NCBI GenBank assembly: GCA_937982605.1
Contig: CALJLC010000111.1
Coordinates: 1 to 9,418 of the forward strand
DNA: 9,418 bases
Reading direction: 5' to 3'
Source: an uncultured Gemmatimonadales bacterium
Lineage (GTDB): Bacteria > Gemmatimonadota > Gemmatimonadetes > Longimicrobiales > Gaopeijiaceae
Shown: positions 1 through 7,133 of the stretch, piece after piece
Position numbering within the stretch: the stretch's first letter is position 1
Layout: each line of letters starts with the position of its first letter
Program-made: the position numbers and the translations under genes
The notes under the pieces: generated by a model
Database searches by the model: none
Told to the model about the DNA's origin: nothing
Seen by the model: only the letters and a program-made list of their open reading frames with translations

Positions 1-1462
1 CGATGTCCTGATCCTCCGCCTCGGACATGAACATCATGTTCTCGAGCGAGTTGTGTAGGTTGCCCGCATAGTTCGCGTGCACGTGGGTCGAGCCGCCGTA
101 CCAGCCGCGCGCCTCCATGTCCACGAGTCGCTCGAGGCGCACGGTGAGCTCCGTCGTCTCCCCCCCGTCGATGGAGACCGATCGCTCGACGGGGAGGTGC
201 TCGAAGCCCTTGACCACGACCAGGCTGGCCTCCCCGGCCGGAAGCTCGAGCTCGAACGTCCCCGGCTGGTGGAACGCACCGACGCGGGCACGCTGCGGCA
301 CCCGCGCGTACTGGTCGGCCGGCGCCCACGCCTTGCCGTCGGCGGCCGTGAGGTGAATCCGGGTGGCGGTCGTGGAACCGTCGGGGCCGAGCGTGGTCAC
401 CCGGAGCCGTCCGGTCGGCCCGAGCCAGCGTCGGGCCGTCACCTCGACGTCCACGATGCGCCCGCCATGGGTCTCCAGAAGCCGCAGACGCGGAAGGCCG
501 TTCACCCCGGAGTTGTCGATGAACGCGATCCATTCCCCGTCCGGCGACCAGCGCGGGTGGAAGGCGTCGTGCTCGAAGAAGGTGAGCTTGTACGGCTCCC
601 CCCCGACCGTGGGCTGCACGTAGAGGTTGTTGAACTGGTCCGCGCTCCCGCGCGTCGACGAGAAGACGAAGCGCCGGCCGTCGATCGAGACGTCCGGCTG
701 GGTCCGGTAGAGCGTCTGTTCCGCCAGGACCGTGACCCGTTCCTCGAAGCCGTCGGCCCGCGCGGGAACGCGGAACACGTTGCCGCTGCCGAGGGCGACG
801 TCCCGGTTGGAGACGAGCAGGAGCTCCTGGCCGTCGGGGAGCCACGCCGGGCTGATGTGGATGTCCTCCGACCCGAAGTAGAGTCGGTCCCTCCCGAAGG
901 AGTTGTCGCGCGTGACGGGCTCGGCCGGGCCGGACCAGGCGCCCTCAGAGATGGGGCGGATCCAGACGTTGAAGTAGCCCGTCGGCTCGGTCGACACGTA
1001 GGCGACCCGGGTGCCGTCCGGGCTGAACGAGGCGTCCGCGTACACCTCTTCGTCGTCCGTGAGCGGCTTCGTCTCGCCGCTGTCGAGGTCGAGGATCTCG
1101 AGCCCGATCGAGCGCCCGTGATCGTCGGCGGTGTAAATCATCCACCGCCCGTCGGGGGAATACGCCGGCGACGAGTAATACCTCGGTCCGGAGACGAGCT
1201 CGATCGCCACACCGGTGTCGATGTCGATCGACCAGATCGAGCCGTGCATGGAGACCGCCACGCTCTCACCGTCGGGGGCCCACGCCGGTGCCCAGGGCGA
1301 CGAGTTGACCGCGGGCGGCAGGTAGTAGTTGTGCATGTAGTTGCCACCCGCCCGCGCCGCGGGATAGTCGCCGAAGCGCTCCTGCGCTGTCGAGGAGCCC
1401 GGAGAGGCGAGGGCGAGGATCACGGCGAGCGTGGGAAGCGTCGCGGTGCGGGCGTGCGGCAA
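1..1462 (-). CDS. Secreted TolB-like propeller / CehA-McbA-type metallohydrolase, C-terminus off window
   Basis: The frame is open from a TTG at 1462 to the left edge, giving 487 codons with no stop. Residues 1-27 form a signal peptide: arginine at 5, a Leu/Ala/Val core, and a likely cut after STAQ. Six PD40-type repeats with SPDG-like cores lie near residues 59-70, 99-112, 145-157, 205-218, 256-269 and 303-317, so a six-bladed TolB-like beta-propeller is expected. A beta-rich segment follows (about 366-450), then GWYGGSTHVHAN at 453-464. Its HVH pair (H460, H462) matches the first metal-binding motif of PHP-type CehA/McbA hydrolases. The rest of the catalytic domain is outside the window, so the substrate cannot be judged; the family includes carbaryl hydrolase CehA, but most members are uncharacterised. 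The protein is probably periplasmic or exported. It is transcribed divergently from the lipoprotein operon. Family assignment is fairly sure; activity is inferred. Confidence 0.85.
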   Translation of the reverse strand, partial: MPHARTATLPTLAVILALASPGSSTAQERFGDYPAARAGGNYMHNYYLPPAVNSSPWAPAWAPDGESVAVSMHGSIWSIDIDTGVAIELVSGPRYYSSPAYSPDGRWMIYTADDHGRSIGLEILDLDSGETKPLTDDEEVYADASFSPDGTRVAYVSTEPTGYFNVWIRPISEGAWSGPAEPVTRDNSFGRDRLYFGSEDIHISPAWLPDGQELLLVSNRDVALGSGNVFRVPARADGFEERVTVLAEQTLYRTQPDVSIDGRRFVFSSTRGSADQFNNLYVQPTVGGEPYKLTFFEHDAFHPRWSPDGEWIAFIDNSGVNGLPRLRLLETHGGRIVDVEVTARRWLGPTGRLRVTTLGPDGSTTATRIHLTAADGKAWAPADQYARVPQRARVGAFHQPGTFELELPAGEASLVVVKGFEHLPVERSVSIDGGETTELTVRLERLVDMEARGWYGGSTHVHANYAGNLHNSLENMMFMSEAEDQDI

Positions 1463-1466
1463 GGGT

Positions 1467-1472
1467 ACCTCC
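1467..1472 (-). promoter_or_regulatory. Ribosome binding site GGAGGT for the metallohydrolase
   Basis: On the minus strand GGAGGT lies 4 nt before the TTG at 1462. The spacing is short but the match is full. It decides the start: no ATG, GTG or TTG was seen in frame in the roughly 20 codons upstream, and the TTG start gives a complete signal peptide. Confidence 0.6.
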
Positions 1473-1550
1473 GGGTTGCGCGGGCGAGCGGCAACCTGCC
1501 CAGCCGGCCGGTGCGCAACAAGGTGGCCGGAGGGGGTGCGACGAAGACTC

Positions 1551-1580
1551 TTGGGCGGGACTACATCTGTTTCCTATCTT
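1551..1580 (+). promoter_or_regulatory. Candidate sigma70-like promoter for the lipoprotein operon
   Basis: TTGGGC (1551-1556) and TATCTT (1575-1580) are separated by 18 nt, matching the -35 and -10 consensus at 3/6 and 4/6 positions. They sit in the only AT-richer dip of the 154-bp divergent region 1463-1616. Transcription would start near 1587, leaving about 30 nt of leader before the ATG at 1617. No strong Shine-Dalgarno sequence precedes that ATG. The match is modest, and promoter consensus in this phylum is uncertain. Confidence 0.35.
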
Positions 1581-1587
1581 CGGAAAC
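1569..1587. repeat. Inverted repeat flanking the candidate -10 box
   Basis: GTTTCC (1569-1574) and GGAAAC (1582-1587) are a perfect 6-bp inverted repeat with a 7-nt centre that contains TATCTT. Its place between two divergent genes would suit an operator acting on one or both. A 6-bp arm can arise by chance, and no regulator gene is visible nearby. Confidence 0.35.
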
Positions 1588-1616
1588 GTCGATCCGAGAC
1601 CCGAACGACGAATCCG

Positions 1617-3458
1617 ATGGCTAATCAGCGATTCCGCGCGCCCCTCCTCCTCCTGGCTGCGGTGCTGACCGCGTGCGCTTCGGCCGAGGACCGCCTCAAC
1701 GAGGGCATCGCCCTGCAGTCGCAGGGCCGCTACGTACAGGCGGTCTACCGCTACGCGGACGCGATCGAGAAGGACCGTGATCTCGCCGTGGCGCGGGACC
1801 GCATGCTCGCCGCCGGGGACACCGCGGTCATGCTGGCGATGGACGACGCGGACGATCTCGAGCGTCGAGGCGATCCCGTGCAGGCCGCGGCGCGCTACGT
1901 GGAGATGGACCGGATGCTCGCGCGGATGCGCGAGGTCGGAGCCCGTCCGCGCCTGCCCGCCGACTACGCCACCATCCGGCGAGCGATCTTCGACACGGCG
2001 ATCGACTGGCAGATGGTTCGGGGTGACGAGGCCACGCAGGAAGGGCGGTGGGCGGACGCGCGCGCGTACTACGTGAACGCGCGGTCCAACTACCTGCCGT
2101 CCCGTGACCAGGTCGAGGAGTCGTACGACGCCGAGACGCGGCTGCTGCTGACGTGGGCCGAAATCGAGCTTCAGGACGGTCGTCCGCGTGCGGCATACGG
2201 TCGGGCCGAGGAGGCGCTCGGGATCCGGACGTCCCCCGCCCGCGAGACGGTCCTCACCGTGCGCGACATCCAGGACCGCGCGCTGGCGGCGGGCACCGTC
2301 GTGGTGGCCGTGGCGCCCGTCATGGCGGAGCCCGCCGTCCGCGAGTGGCTCGGTGGCGAGTTCGAGGTCGCGCTCGACCAGGACCTCGCCCTCGACCACT
2401 GGGCGCAGCCGCCCCTCTTCGTGGAGATGGCGGATCCGCTCATCCTCCGCTCGGAGCTCCGCGGGCTCCTCCGCGGTCAGGCGATCCAGTCCCCGCTCCT
2501 CGTCGGCCGTGCGCTCCAGCTCATCGGCGCGGATCTGGGCGTGATGGTCCGTATCGCGTCGATCGAGGTGGTCGAGCGGGACGTGGACCGGGATCGGCAC
2601 GAGGCGGTCGTCCAGCTCGACCGCCGCCGCGGCGGCCCCCTGGGCTTCGTCAGCGCGATGGCCGAGCCGGGCGGCGAGATGGCGTCCGGCGGCCGGGGCC
2701 CGGGTGGAGAAGGGAACCGGGGTCGCGGACCGCCCGAGGAAGGCAACAACGGCCGGGGGCCCGACTGCGAGCCGGGGAACCGCGGACGCGGACCGCCGGA
2801 CCAGGGCAACAACGGCCGAGGCCCCGGCGACAACGGGCGCCGCTGCCCCGACGCGCCTGCGGACGGCGGCGGGACGGACCCCGGAGCGCCCGACCCGGGC
2901 GACTCCGGCTCGACGGAGACGGGCTCCACGGAACCGGACTCGACGGGCTCGGGCTCGACGGAGACGGGCTCCACGGAGACCGGCGGAACCACACCCGCGG
3001 GGGAGCCGACCAGCGGCGGGAGCGGCGCATCCGGAGGGACGACCACGGGCGCGGACGGAGGACGCACGACGGACGCCGGAAACCCGGCCCGCACCCCCGA
3101 CGGCGGCGTCGACCGACGCGGCCGGCCGACCACGGGCGGCCAGGCGGTCGATACGGTCACCTACTACACGGTTCGCGGGACGATGCGCTACGAAGTCGTC
3201 GCCGAGATCATCGTAGTCGATCCGGAGGGTCGTGAGGTGAATCGCTTCACCGCCTCCTCGATCCAGAGCGGTCCCTTCGAGCGGGGTGAGTTCGACGGGG
3301 ATCCGCGGGTCCTCCCCCTCGAGCGGGGCCACGAGCATTTCTTCGATCCCGCCGTGCTCGCGGAGCAGATGGCGGTGATCGAGCGTGCGGTGCTCGAGGA
3401 GCTGGCGGTCACGATCGCGACGGGGACGTACGACCAGATTCTTGCCGGGATTCCGTAG
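1617..3458 (+). CDS. TPR lipoprotein with a CsgG-like domain split by a low-complexity insert
   Basis: The 613-residue protein starts at the ATG at 1617, chosen because it opens a lipoprotein signal with lipobox LTAC and acylated Cys20. Ala follows the Cys, so outer-membrane sorting is plausible. Residues 24-215 are helical with TPR-like repeats (for example EGIALQSQGRYVQAVYRYA). Residues 227-325 alternate strand and helix (TVVVAVAPV, then GRALQLIGADLGVMVRIASI), resembling the CsgG/LpoB-type fold. Residues 349-508 are low complexity: first Gly/Arg/Pro/Asn repeats, then Gly/Ser/Thr/Glu repeats. From 512 a beta pattern with VVDPEGREV resumes, like the second half of the same fold. The CsgG-like call is by pattern only; the function is unknown. 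The gene ends in TAG and overlaps the RND exporter by 17 nt, which suggests translational coupling and a shared envelope role. Frames open on the other strand are GC-driven shadows. Confidence 0.85.
   Translation: MANQRFRAPLLLLAAVLTACASAEDRLNEGIALQSQGRYVQAVYRYADAIEKDRDLAVARDRMLAAGDTAVMLAMDDADDLERRGDPVQAAARYVEMDRMLARMREVGARPRLPADYATIRRAIFDTAIDWQMVRGDEATQEGRWADARAYYVNARSNYLPSRDQVEESYDAETRLLLTWAEIELQDGRPRAAYGRAEEALGIRTSPARETVLTVRDIQDRALAAGTVVVAVAPVMAEPAVREWLGGEFEVALDQDLALDHWAQPPLFVEMADPLILRSELRGLLRGQAIQSPLLVGRALQLIGADLGVMVRIASIEVVERDVDRDRHEAVVQLDRRRGGPLGFVSAMAEPGGEMASGGRGPGGEGNRGRGPPEEGNNGRGPDCEPGNRGRGPPDQGNNGRGPGDNGRRCPDAPADGGGTDPGAPDPGDSGSTETGSTEPDSTGSGSTETGSTETGGTTPAGEPTSGGSGASGGTTTGADGGRTTDAGNPARTPDGGVDRRGRPTTGGQAVDTVTYYTVRGTMRYEVVAEIIVVDPEGREVNRFTASSIQSGPFERGEFDGDPRVLPLERGHEHFFDPAVLAEQMAVIERAVLEELAVTIATGTYDQILAGIP
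2712..2837 (+). repeat. Two 63-bp in-frame tandem repeats in the lipoprotein gene
   Basis: Units at 2712-2774 and 2775-2837 each encode 21 residues of the form GNRGRGPP-x2-GNNGRGP-x4. The two copies differ mainly at third codon positions and at the variable residues, so the protein sequence is more conserved than the DNA. This fits a selected spacer or a binding repeat. Confidence 0.8.
2907..2977 (+). repeat. 26-bp direct repeats encoding Gly-Ser-Thr-Glu runs
   Basis: An identical 26-nt stretch occurs at 2907-2932 and 2952-2977, offset by 45 nt (15 codons), inside the Ser/Thr/Glu/Gly part of the lipoprotein insert. The offset is a multiple of three, so gain or loss of a unit would keep the frame. 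Confidence 0.8.
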
Positions 3459-5556
3459 GGGTCTCCGGACCCGGCGCGCCGCGCCGTGGTCCGCCCTGGG
3501 GGTCGGCGCGGCCCTCCTCCTCGCCGCGGGAGCCGTCGTCGACCTCTCCCCCCGGGTGGAAGGGGACTTCTTCTTCGCGCCCGACGATCCGCAAATGGCC
3601 GCGTCGAGGCGCGTCGGTGAGGACTTCCCCTCGGGCCGGCAGCTCGTCCTTCGCGTCGAGGGCGGCGACGGCTACGCCGAGCGGGTCGCGGCGCTCTCCG
3701 ACGATCTCGCGACCGTGCCGGGGGTCGGGTCCGTCTTCAGCATCGCCCGGGAGGATCCGGGCCGGAGCCCTCTCTTCGCGCGGATCCTGCTCACGCCGGA
3801 CCCCGACGCCACCAACGTCGTCCTCGTCGTCGACGAGACCGACCCCGAGGAGCTCCTCCCCCGCGTCGAGGAGGTGGTCTCGCGCCACGCGGGTCCGCAG
3901 CTCCAGATCGTGATCTCCGGCGTGCCGGCGATCGTCGAGATGATCCGGCGCGCGCTATTCCGCGACCTGGTGGTCTTCAGCGCCGCGGCCGTGGCCGTCT
4001 TCGCCCTGCTGATGGGCCTCGTCTACCGCGACGCCGCCGTCGTGGCAGGGACGCTCGCCACCTGCCTCGGCTCGGTCGGTGCCACGCTCCTGCTCGTCCA
4101 CCTCCTCGACATCGGCATCGGGCTGCTCACCGCGAACCTGGTGACGATCGTCTTCGTCCTCACCCTCTCGCACACGGTCTTCCTCACGGGAAACTGGCGG
4201 CGGGAGGCGGCCCGGGCCGGCGAAGCCGGGTGGAGGGACGACGCCCTCGCCGCGGCGGTCCGACGCACGTGGGAGGGCTCGTTCTGGAGCATGGCGACGA
4301 CGCTGCTCGGCTTCGGCAGCCTCCTCGTGGCGACCGCCCGACCCCTCCGCGAGCTGGGCATGGCGGGGGCCGTGGGGACGCTGACCGCGCTGGCCTCCGC
4401 CTACCTTCTCTACCCGGCGATCCTCGGCCCGTGGGCGCGGAGGCCGGACGCGACCCGCGAGGCGTCTCTGCCCTCCGTGCATGCGGGTGGGCGTGCCGCG
4501 GTCGTCGCGGCGGCGGCCGCGGTGCTCGTCGTGCTCGGGACCGGGGTGCCCCGAGTGGACACGGACCCCGGGCTGCTCACCTACTTCGCCGAGGGCACGG
4601 AGCTGTACGAGGGACTCGCCCGCATCGATGCCGACGGCGGCAGCAGCACGCTGGACGTGGTGGTCGAGGATCCCGCCGGGGCCGCCGTCTCCTCGCCGGA
4701 GGTCTGGCCTCGGCTGGAGGCGCTCCAGGAGGCGTTCGAGGCCGATCCCGCCGTCGGCGTCGTGCTCTCCCCGACGGTGCTCATCGAGCACGCCCGTACG
4801 ATCCCGCTCGCCGGACTCCTCCCGGTGGACGCGCTCCTCGGTATCGCGTCCTCTCCCGCCCTGGACGGCGTCGGGCTCGGCTTCGTCACGCCGGAGCGCG
4901 ATCGCGCCCGATTCTCCCTGCGGATGCGCGAGACCGCCGACGACGAGCGCTCGGGGGTTTTGACGCGCGTACGGGACCGGGTCGAGGCGGCCGGGCTCAC
5001 CCCGGTGACCGTGGCCGGGCTCTACGATCTCCAGGCGCAGCTGGGCCGTCTGATCGCGTCCAGCCTCCGCATCGGAATCGGGGGACTGCTCCTGCTCTTC
5101 CTCGCGATCGCCTTCGTCGTGGCCCGCTCCGCTCGGACCGCCGTCGCCATGTGGGGCTGCCTCGCGGCGATTCCCCTGGTGATCCTCGGCACCTTCGGCC
5201 ACCTCGGCGTGGCGGTGGACATCATCACCTCCCCGGCCTCGAACATCGCGCTCGCGGTCGGTGCCGACTCGATGATCCACCTCGTCGTGCGCATGCGGCA
5301 CCTCCGCGACGGGGGGCACGCCGACCCGTGGGGGGACGCCGTCCGTCAGATCGGGCCCGCGGTGCTCGGGGCGACGCTGATCGTGTCCGCCGGCTTCGGC
5401 ATCTTCGCGCTGTCGTCCTTCCCACCGACCCGCCGGTTCGGGGCGGCGGTCATCATCGGGACGGCCACCGCCGCCGTGATGGCGCTCGTCGTCCTGCCCC
5501 GGCTGGGTTGGCGCGGCGCCCCCGCCTCCGACACCTTGTCGGCCGCCGCCGGCTGA
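3442..5556 (+). CDS. RND superfamily exporter, MMPL/COG1033-like
   Basis: This is a 704-residue membrane protein with the two-fold repeat of RND proteins. Membrane segment 1 is at about 15-35, followed by an outer domain at about 36-172. A membrane block spans about 173-330, segment 7 is at about 352-370, a second outer domain covers about 372-540, and a last block spans about 541-700. The loops are much shorter than in AcrB-type pumps, which points to the MMPL/predicted-exporter branch. The second half has GADSMIHL with D609 and H613; the equivalent first-half segment reads LTLSHTVFL, keeping H244 but not the acid. Such proteins usually move lipids or hydrophobic compounds by proton flow; the substrate here is unknown. 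I chose the TTG at 3442 because it gives a short basic N-terminus before segment 1, though no good ribosome site precedes it. A GTG at 3385 would add 19 Arg/Ser-rich residues. Confidence 0.85.
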   Translation: MPGFRRGLRTRRAAPWSALGVGAALLLAAGAVVDLSPRVEGDFFFAPDDPQMAASRRVGEDFPSGRQLVLRVEGGDGYAERVAALSDDLATVPGVGSVFSIAREDPGRSPLFARILLTPDPDATNVVLVVDETDPEELLPRVEEVVSRHAGPQLQIVISGVPAIVEMIRRALFRDLVVFSAAAVAVFALLMGLVYRDAAVVAGTLATCLGSVGATLLLVHLLDIGIGLLTANLVTIVFVLTLSHTVFLTGNWRREAARAGEAGWRDDALAAAVRRTWEGSFWSMATTLLGFGSLLVATARPLRELGMAGAVGTLTALASAYLLYPAILGPWARRPDATREASLPSVHAGGRAAVVAAAAAVLVVLGTGVPRVDTDPGLLTYFAEGTELYEGLARIDADGGSSTLDVVVEDPAGAAVSSPEVWPRLEALQEAFEADPAVGVVLSPTVLIEHARTIPLAGLLPVDALLGIASSPALDGVGLGFVTPERDRARFSLRMRETADDERSGVLTRVRDRVEAAGLTPVTVAGLYDLQAQLGRLIASSLRIGIGGLLLLFLAIAFVVARSARTAVAMWGCLAAIPLVILGTFGHLGVAVDIITSPASNIALAVGADSMIHLVVRMRHLRDGGHADPWGDAVRQIGPAVLGATLIVSAGFGIFALSSFPPTRRFGAAVIIGTATAAVMALVVLPRLGWRGAPASDTLSAAAG

Positions 5557-5567
5557 GCGGCGCGGGA

Positions 5568-5583
5568 CCCCGGCGCGCCGGGG
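5568..5583. repeat. 16-bp perfect palindrome after the exporter gene
   Basis: CCCCGGCGCGCCGGGG starts 12 nt after the exporter stop and ends 28 nt before the permease ATG. As RNA it would fold into a 6-bp all-GC stem with a CGCG loop. No U-run follows, so it is not a standard intrinsic terminator. It could slow transcription, protect an mRNA end, or be a chance GC-rich palindrome. The rest of the 55-nt gap holds nothing else recognisable. Confidence 0.5.
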
Positions 5584-5611
5584 CCGACCCCCGATCCCGA
5601 GACGGTGCCGA

Positions 5612-7102
5612 ATGTCCGACACCCCTCCGTCCACGTCGACCGGACTCGAGCGCCGCCTCGGTCTGACGGGGCTGGCCGCCACCGGCATCTGCTCGATGCT
5701 CGGGGCGGCGATCAACATCGTGCCGTTCATGCTGCAGCGGAACGTGCCGGGGATCGGGCCCTACGTGCTCCCGGCGTATCTCTTCGCGGTCGTGCCGGCG
5801 CTGCTGGCGGCGCTGGCGTACGCCGCGCTGTCGTCCGCGATGCCGCGGGCCGGCGGGAGCTACGTCTTCGCCAGCCGGGGACTCAGCCCGTACCTCGGAT
5901 TCGTCGCCTCGTTCTCCCAGTGGTTCGGCCTCTCCGTGGCCATCGGCGTCGTCTCCTACCTGATGATCCCCTTCATCCGCGACGTCGTGGTGGCCGTGGG
6001 ATGGGAGGGCACCGGCGCGCTGCTCGACACCGGCCCGGTGCGCGTCGGGCTCGCGCTGGCGTTCCTCTGGGCTTCGGTGCTCCTGAACCTCCGCGGCGTG
6101 CAGCTCGTCGAGCGCATTCTCGTGCCGCTGATGTTCGTGATGTTCGCGCTCGGGAGCGTCGTCATCGTCGCCGGGCTGCTCTTCGACCAGACGGACTTCG
6201 CCGCCTCGCTCATGGCCCGGGAGGGCGTGACGGTGCCGGAGGCCGAGGCGGAGTTCGGGTGGGGCCGCTTCCTGGCCGCGTCGGCGATCCTCTTCTCGAG
6301 CTTCATCGGCTTCGACTCGATCGCGCAGGCGGGGGGCGAGGCGAAGAATCCCGGCCGCTCCCTACCGCTCGCCATCGGGATCGCGGTCGGGACGGTGGGC
6401 ACCTTCTACATGCTCTTCACCTGGGCGGTCTACAGCGTCGTGCCGTGGAGCTTCATCGCGGAGCGCGCGCTGACCCAGGATCTCACGGCTCCCGGCCTTC
6501 TGGGCTACGTCCTCGAGCCGCAGTGGACCGTGCTGATCCTGGCCGGGGCCGCGATCGCCCTCATCAACGACCTGCCCGCGATGCTGCTCGCCGTGTCCCG
6601 GCTCATGTTCGCCTGGGCGGAGGACGGGGTCTTCCCGCGGGGCGTCGCAGCGGTGCATGCGCGGTGGCACACGCCGCACGTTGCGCTCGTGCTGAGCGGG
6701 CTGATGGCTACCGCCGCCATCCTGGGCAGCCACTTTGCCGGCGACTTCTTCCTCGGGGTCGACATCCTCGTCACCTCGATGCTGGTCAACTTCGGCGTCA
6801 TGTGCCTGACGGTGATCGCGCTGCCCCGTCGCAATCCGGAGCTCGCGGGCCGGGTGACCGTGCTCTCCGAGCGCGCTCGTGCACCGCTGGCCGTGCTCGG
6901 GGTCGCCCTCCTCACCGTCTTCCTCGGCGTGCACGTCTGGAAGGACCTCACCGCCGACGTCGGGGCGTGGTATTTCCACTCGACACCGCTGTGGATCGCC
7001 GTCATGGCCCTCGCGTCGGTGATCTACTTCCGCGAGCTGGGAGCCCTGCGCCGGCGGGGCGTCGACACCGACGCGCTCTTCGGAGTGCTCCCCCCCGAAT
7101 GA
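5612..7102 (+). CDS. APC-superfamily amino-acid permease
   Basis: This 496-residue integral membrane protein has about 12 hydrophobic segments and the usual length of the amino acid/polyamine/organocation family. Segment 1 has the flexible glycine stretch GICSMLGAAINIVP (25-38). PRAGGSYVFASRGLSP (78-93) matches the conserved loop after segment 2. FSSFIGFDSIAQ followed by GGEAKNPGRSLP (228-252) matches the segment 6 signature FxGFD...E-x-KNP. SRLMFAWAEDGVFPR (329-343) matches the segment 8-9 SRxxxAxxxDGxxP motif. It probably imports an amino acid or amine by ion symport at the inner membrane; the substrate cannot be read from sequence. The ATG at 5612 has only a weak purine stretch (GAGACGG) upstream. 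It lies 55 nt after the exporter and 31 nt before the reductase, which suggests co-transcription with the latter. Confidence 0.9.
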   Translation: MSDTPPSTSTGLERRLGLTGLAATGICSMLGAAINIVPFMLQRNVPGIGPYVLPAYLFAVVPALLAALAYAALSSAMPRAGGSYVFASRGLSPYLGFVASFSQWFGLSVAIGVVSYLMIPFIRDVVVAVGWEGTGALLDTGPVRVGLALAFLWASVLLNLRGVQLVERILVPLMFVMFALGSVVIVAGLLFDQTDFAASLMAREGVTVPEAEAEFGWGRFLAASAILFSSFIGFDSIAQAGGEAKNPGRSLPLAIGIAVGTVGTFYMLFTWAVYSVVPWSFIAERALTQDLTAPGLLGYVLEPQWTVLILAGAAIALINDLPAMLLAVSRLMFAWAEDGVFPRGVAAVHARWHTPHVALVLSGLMATAAILGSHFAGDFFLGVDILVTSMLVNFGVMCLTVIALPRRNPELAGRVTVLSERARAPLAVLGVALLTVFLGVHVWKDLTADVGAWYFHSTPLWIAVMALASVIYFRELGALRRRGVDTDALFGVLPPE

Positions 7103-7119
7103 CGCCGCACGGCTCGCTC

Positions 7120-7124
7120 GGGAG
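7120..7124 (+). promoter_or_regulatory. Ribosome binding site GGGAG for the aldo/keto reductase
   Basis: GGGAG lies 9 nt before the GTG at 7134. It supports that non-ATG start and the 31-nt spacing from the permease stop. Confidence 0.6.
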
Positions 7125-7133
7125 CGATCGCCG

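Noticed and set aside
1431..1616. Upstream extension of the lipoprotein frame from a GTG at 1431
   Set aside because: It would bury the lipobox inside the protein and overlap the start of the divergent gene. The ATG at 1617 gives a proper lipoprotein signal.
77..1624. Long plus-strand open frame of 515 codons
   Set aside because: It is antisense to the metallohydrolase. Its product is Arg/Gly/Val-rich with no family motif, whereas the opposite strand shows a signal peptide, PD40 repeats and an HxH motif.
1266..3338. Minus-strand open frame of 690 codons across the lipoprotein gene
   Set aside because: It is a GC-driven shadow: low-complexity Arg/Ala/Gly sequence, no motif, and overlap with two genes that have clear signals.
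3955..5730. Minus-strand open frame of 591 codons across the exporter
   Set aside because: The product is charged and repetitive (Gly, Arg, Glu, His). The plus strand encodes a well-formed RND membrane protein in the same place.
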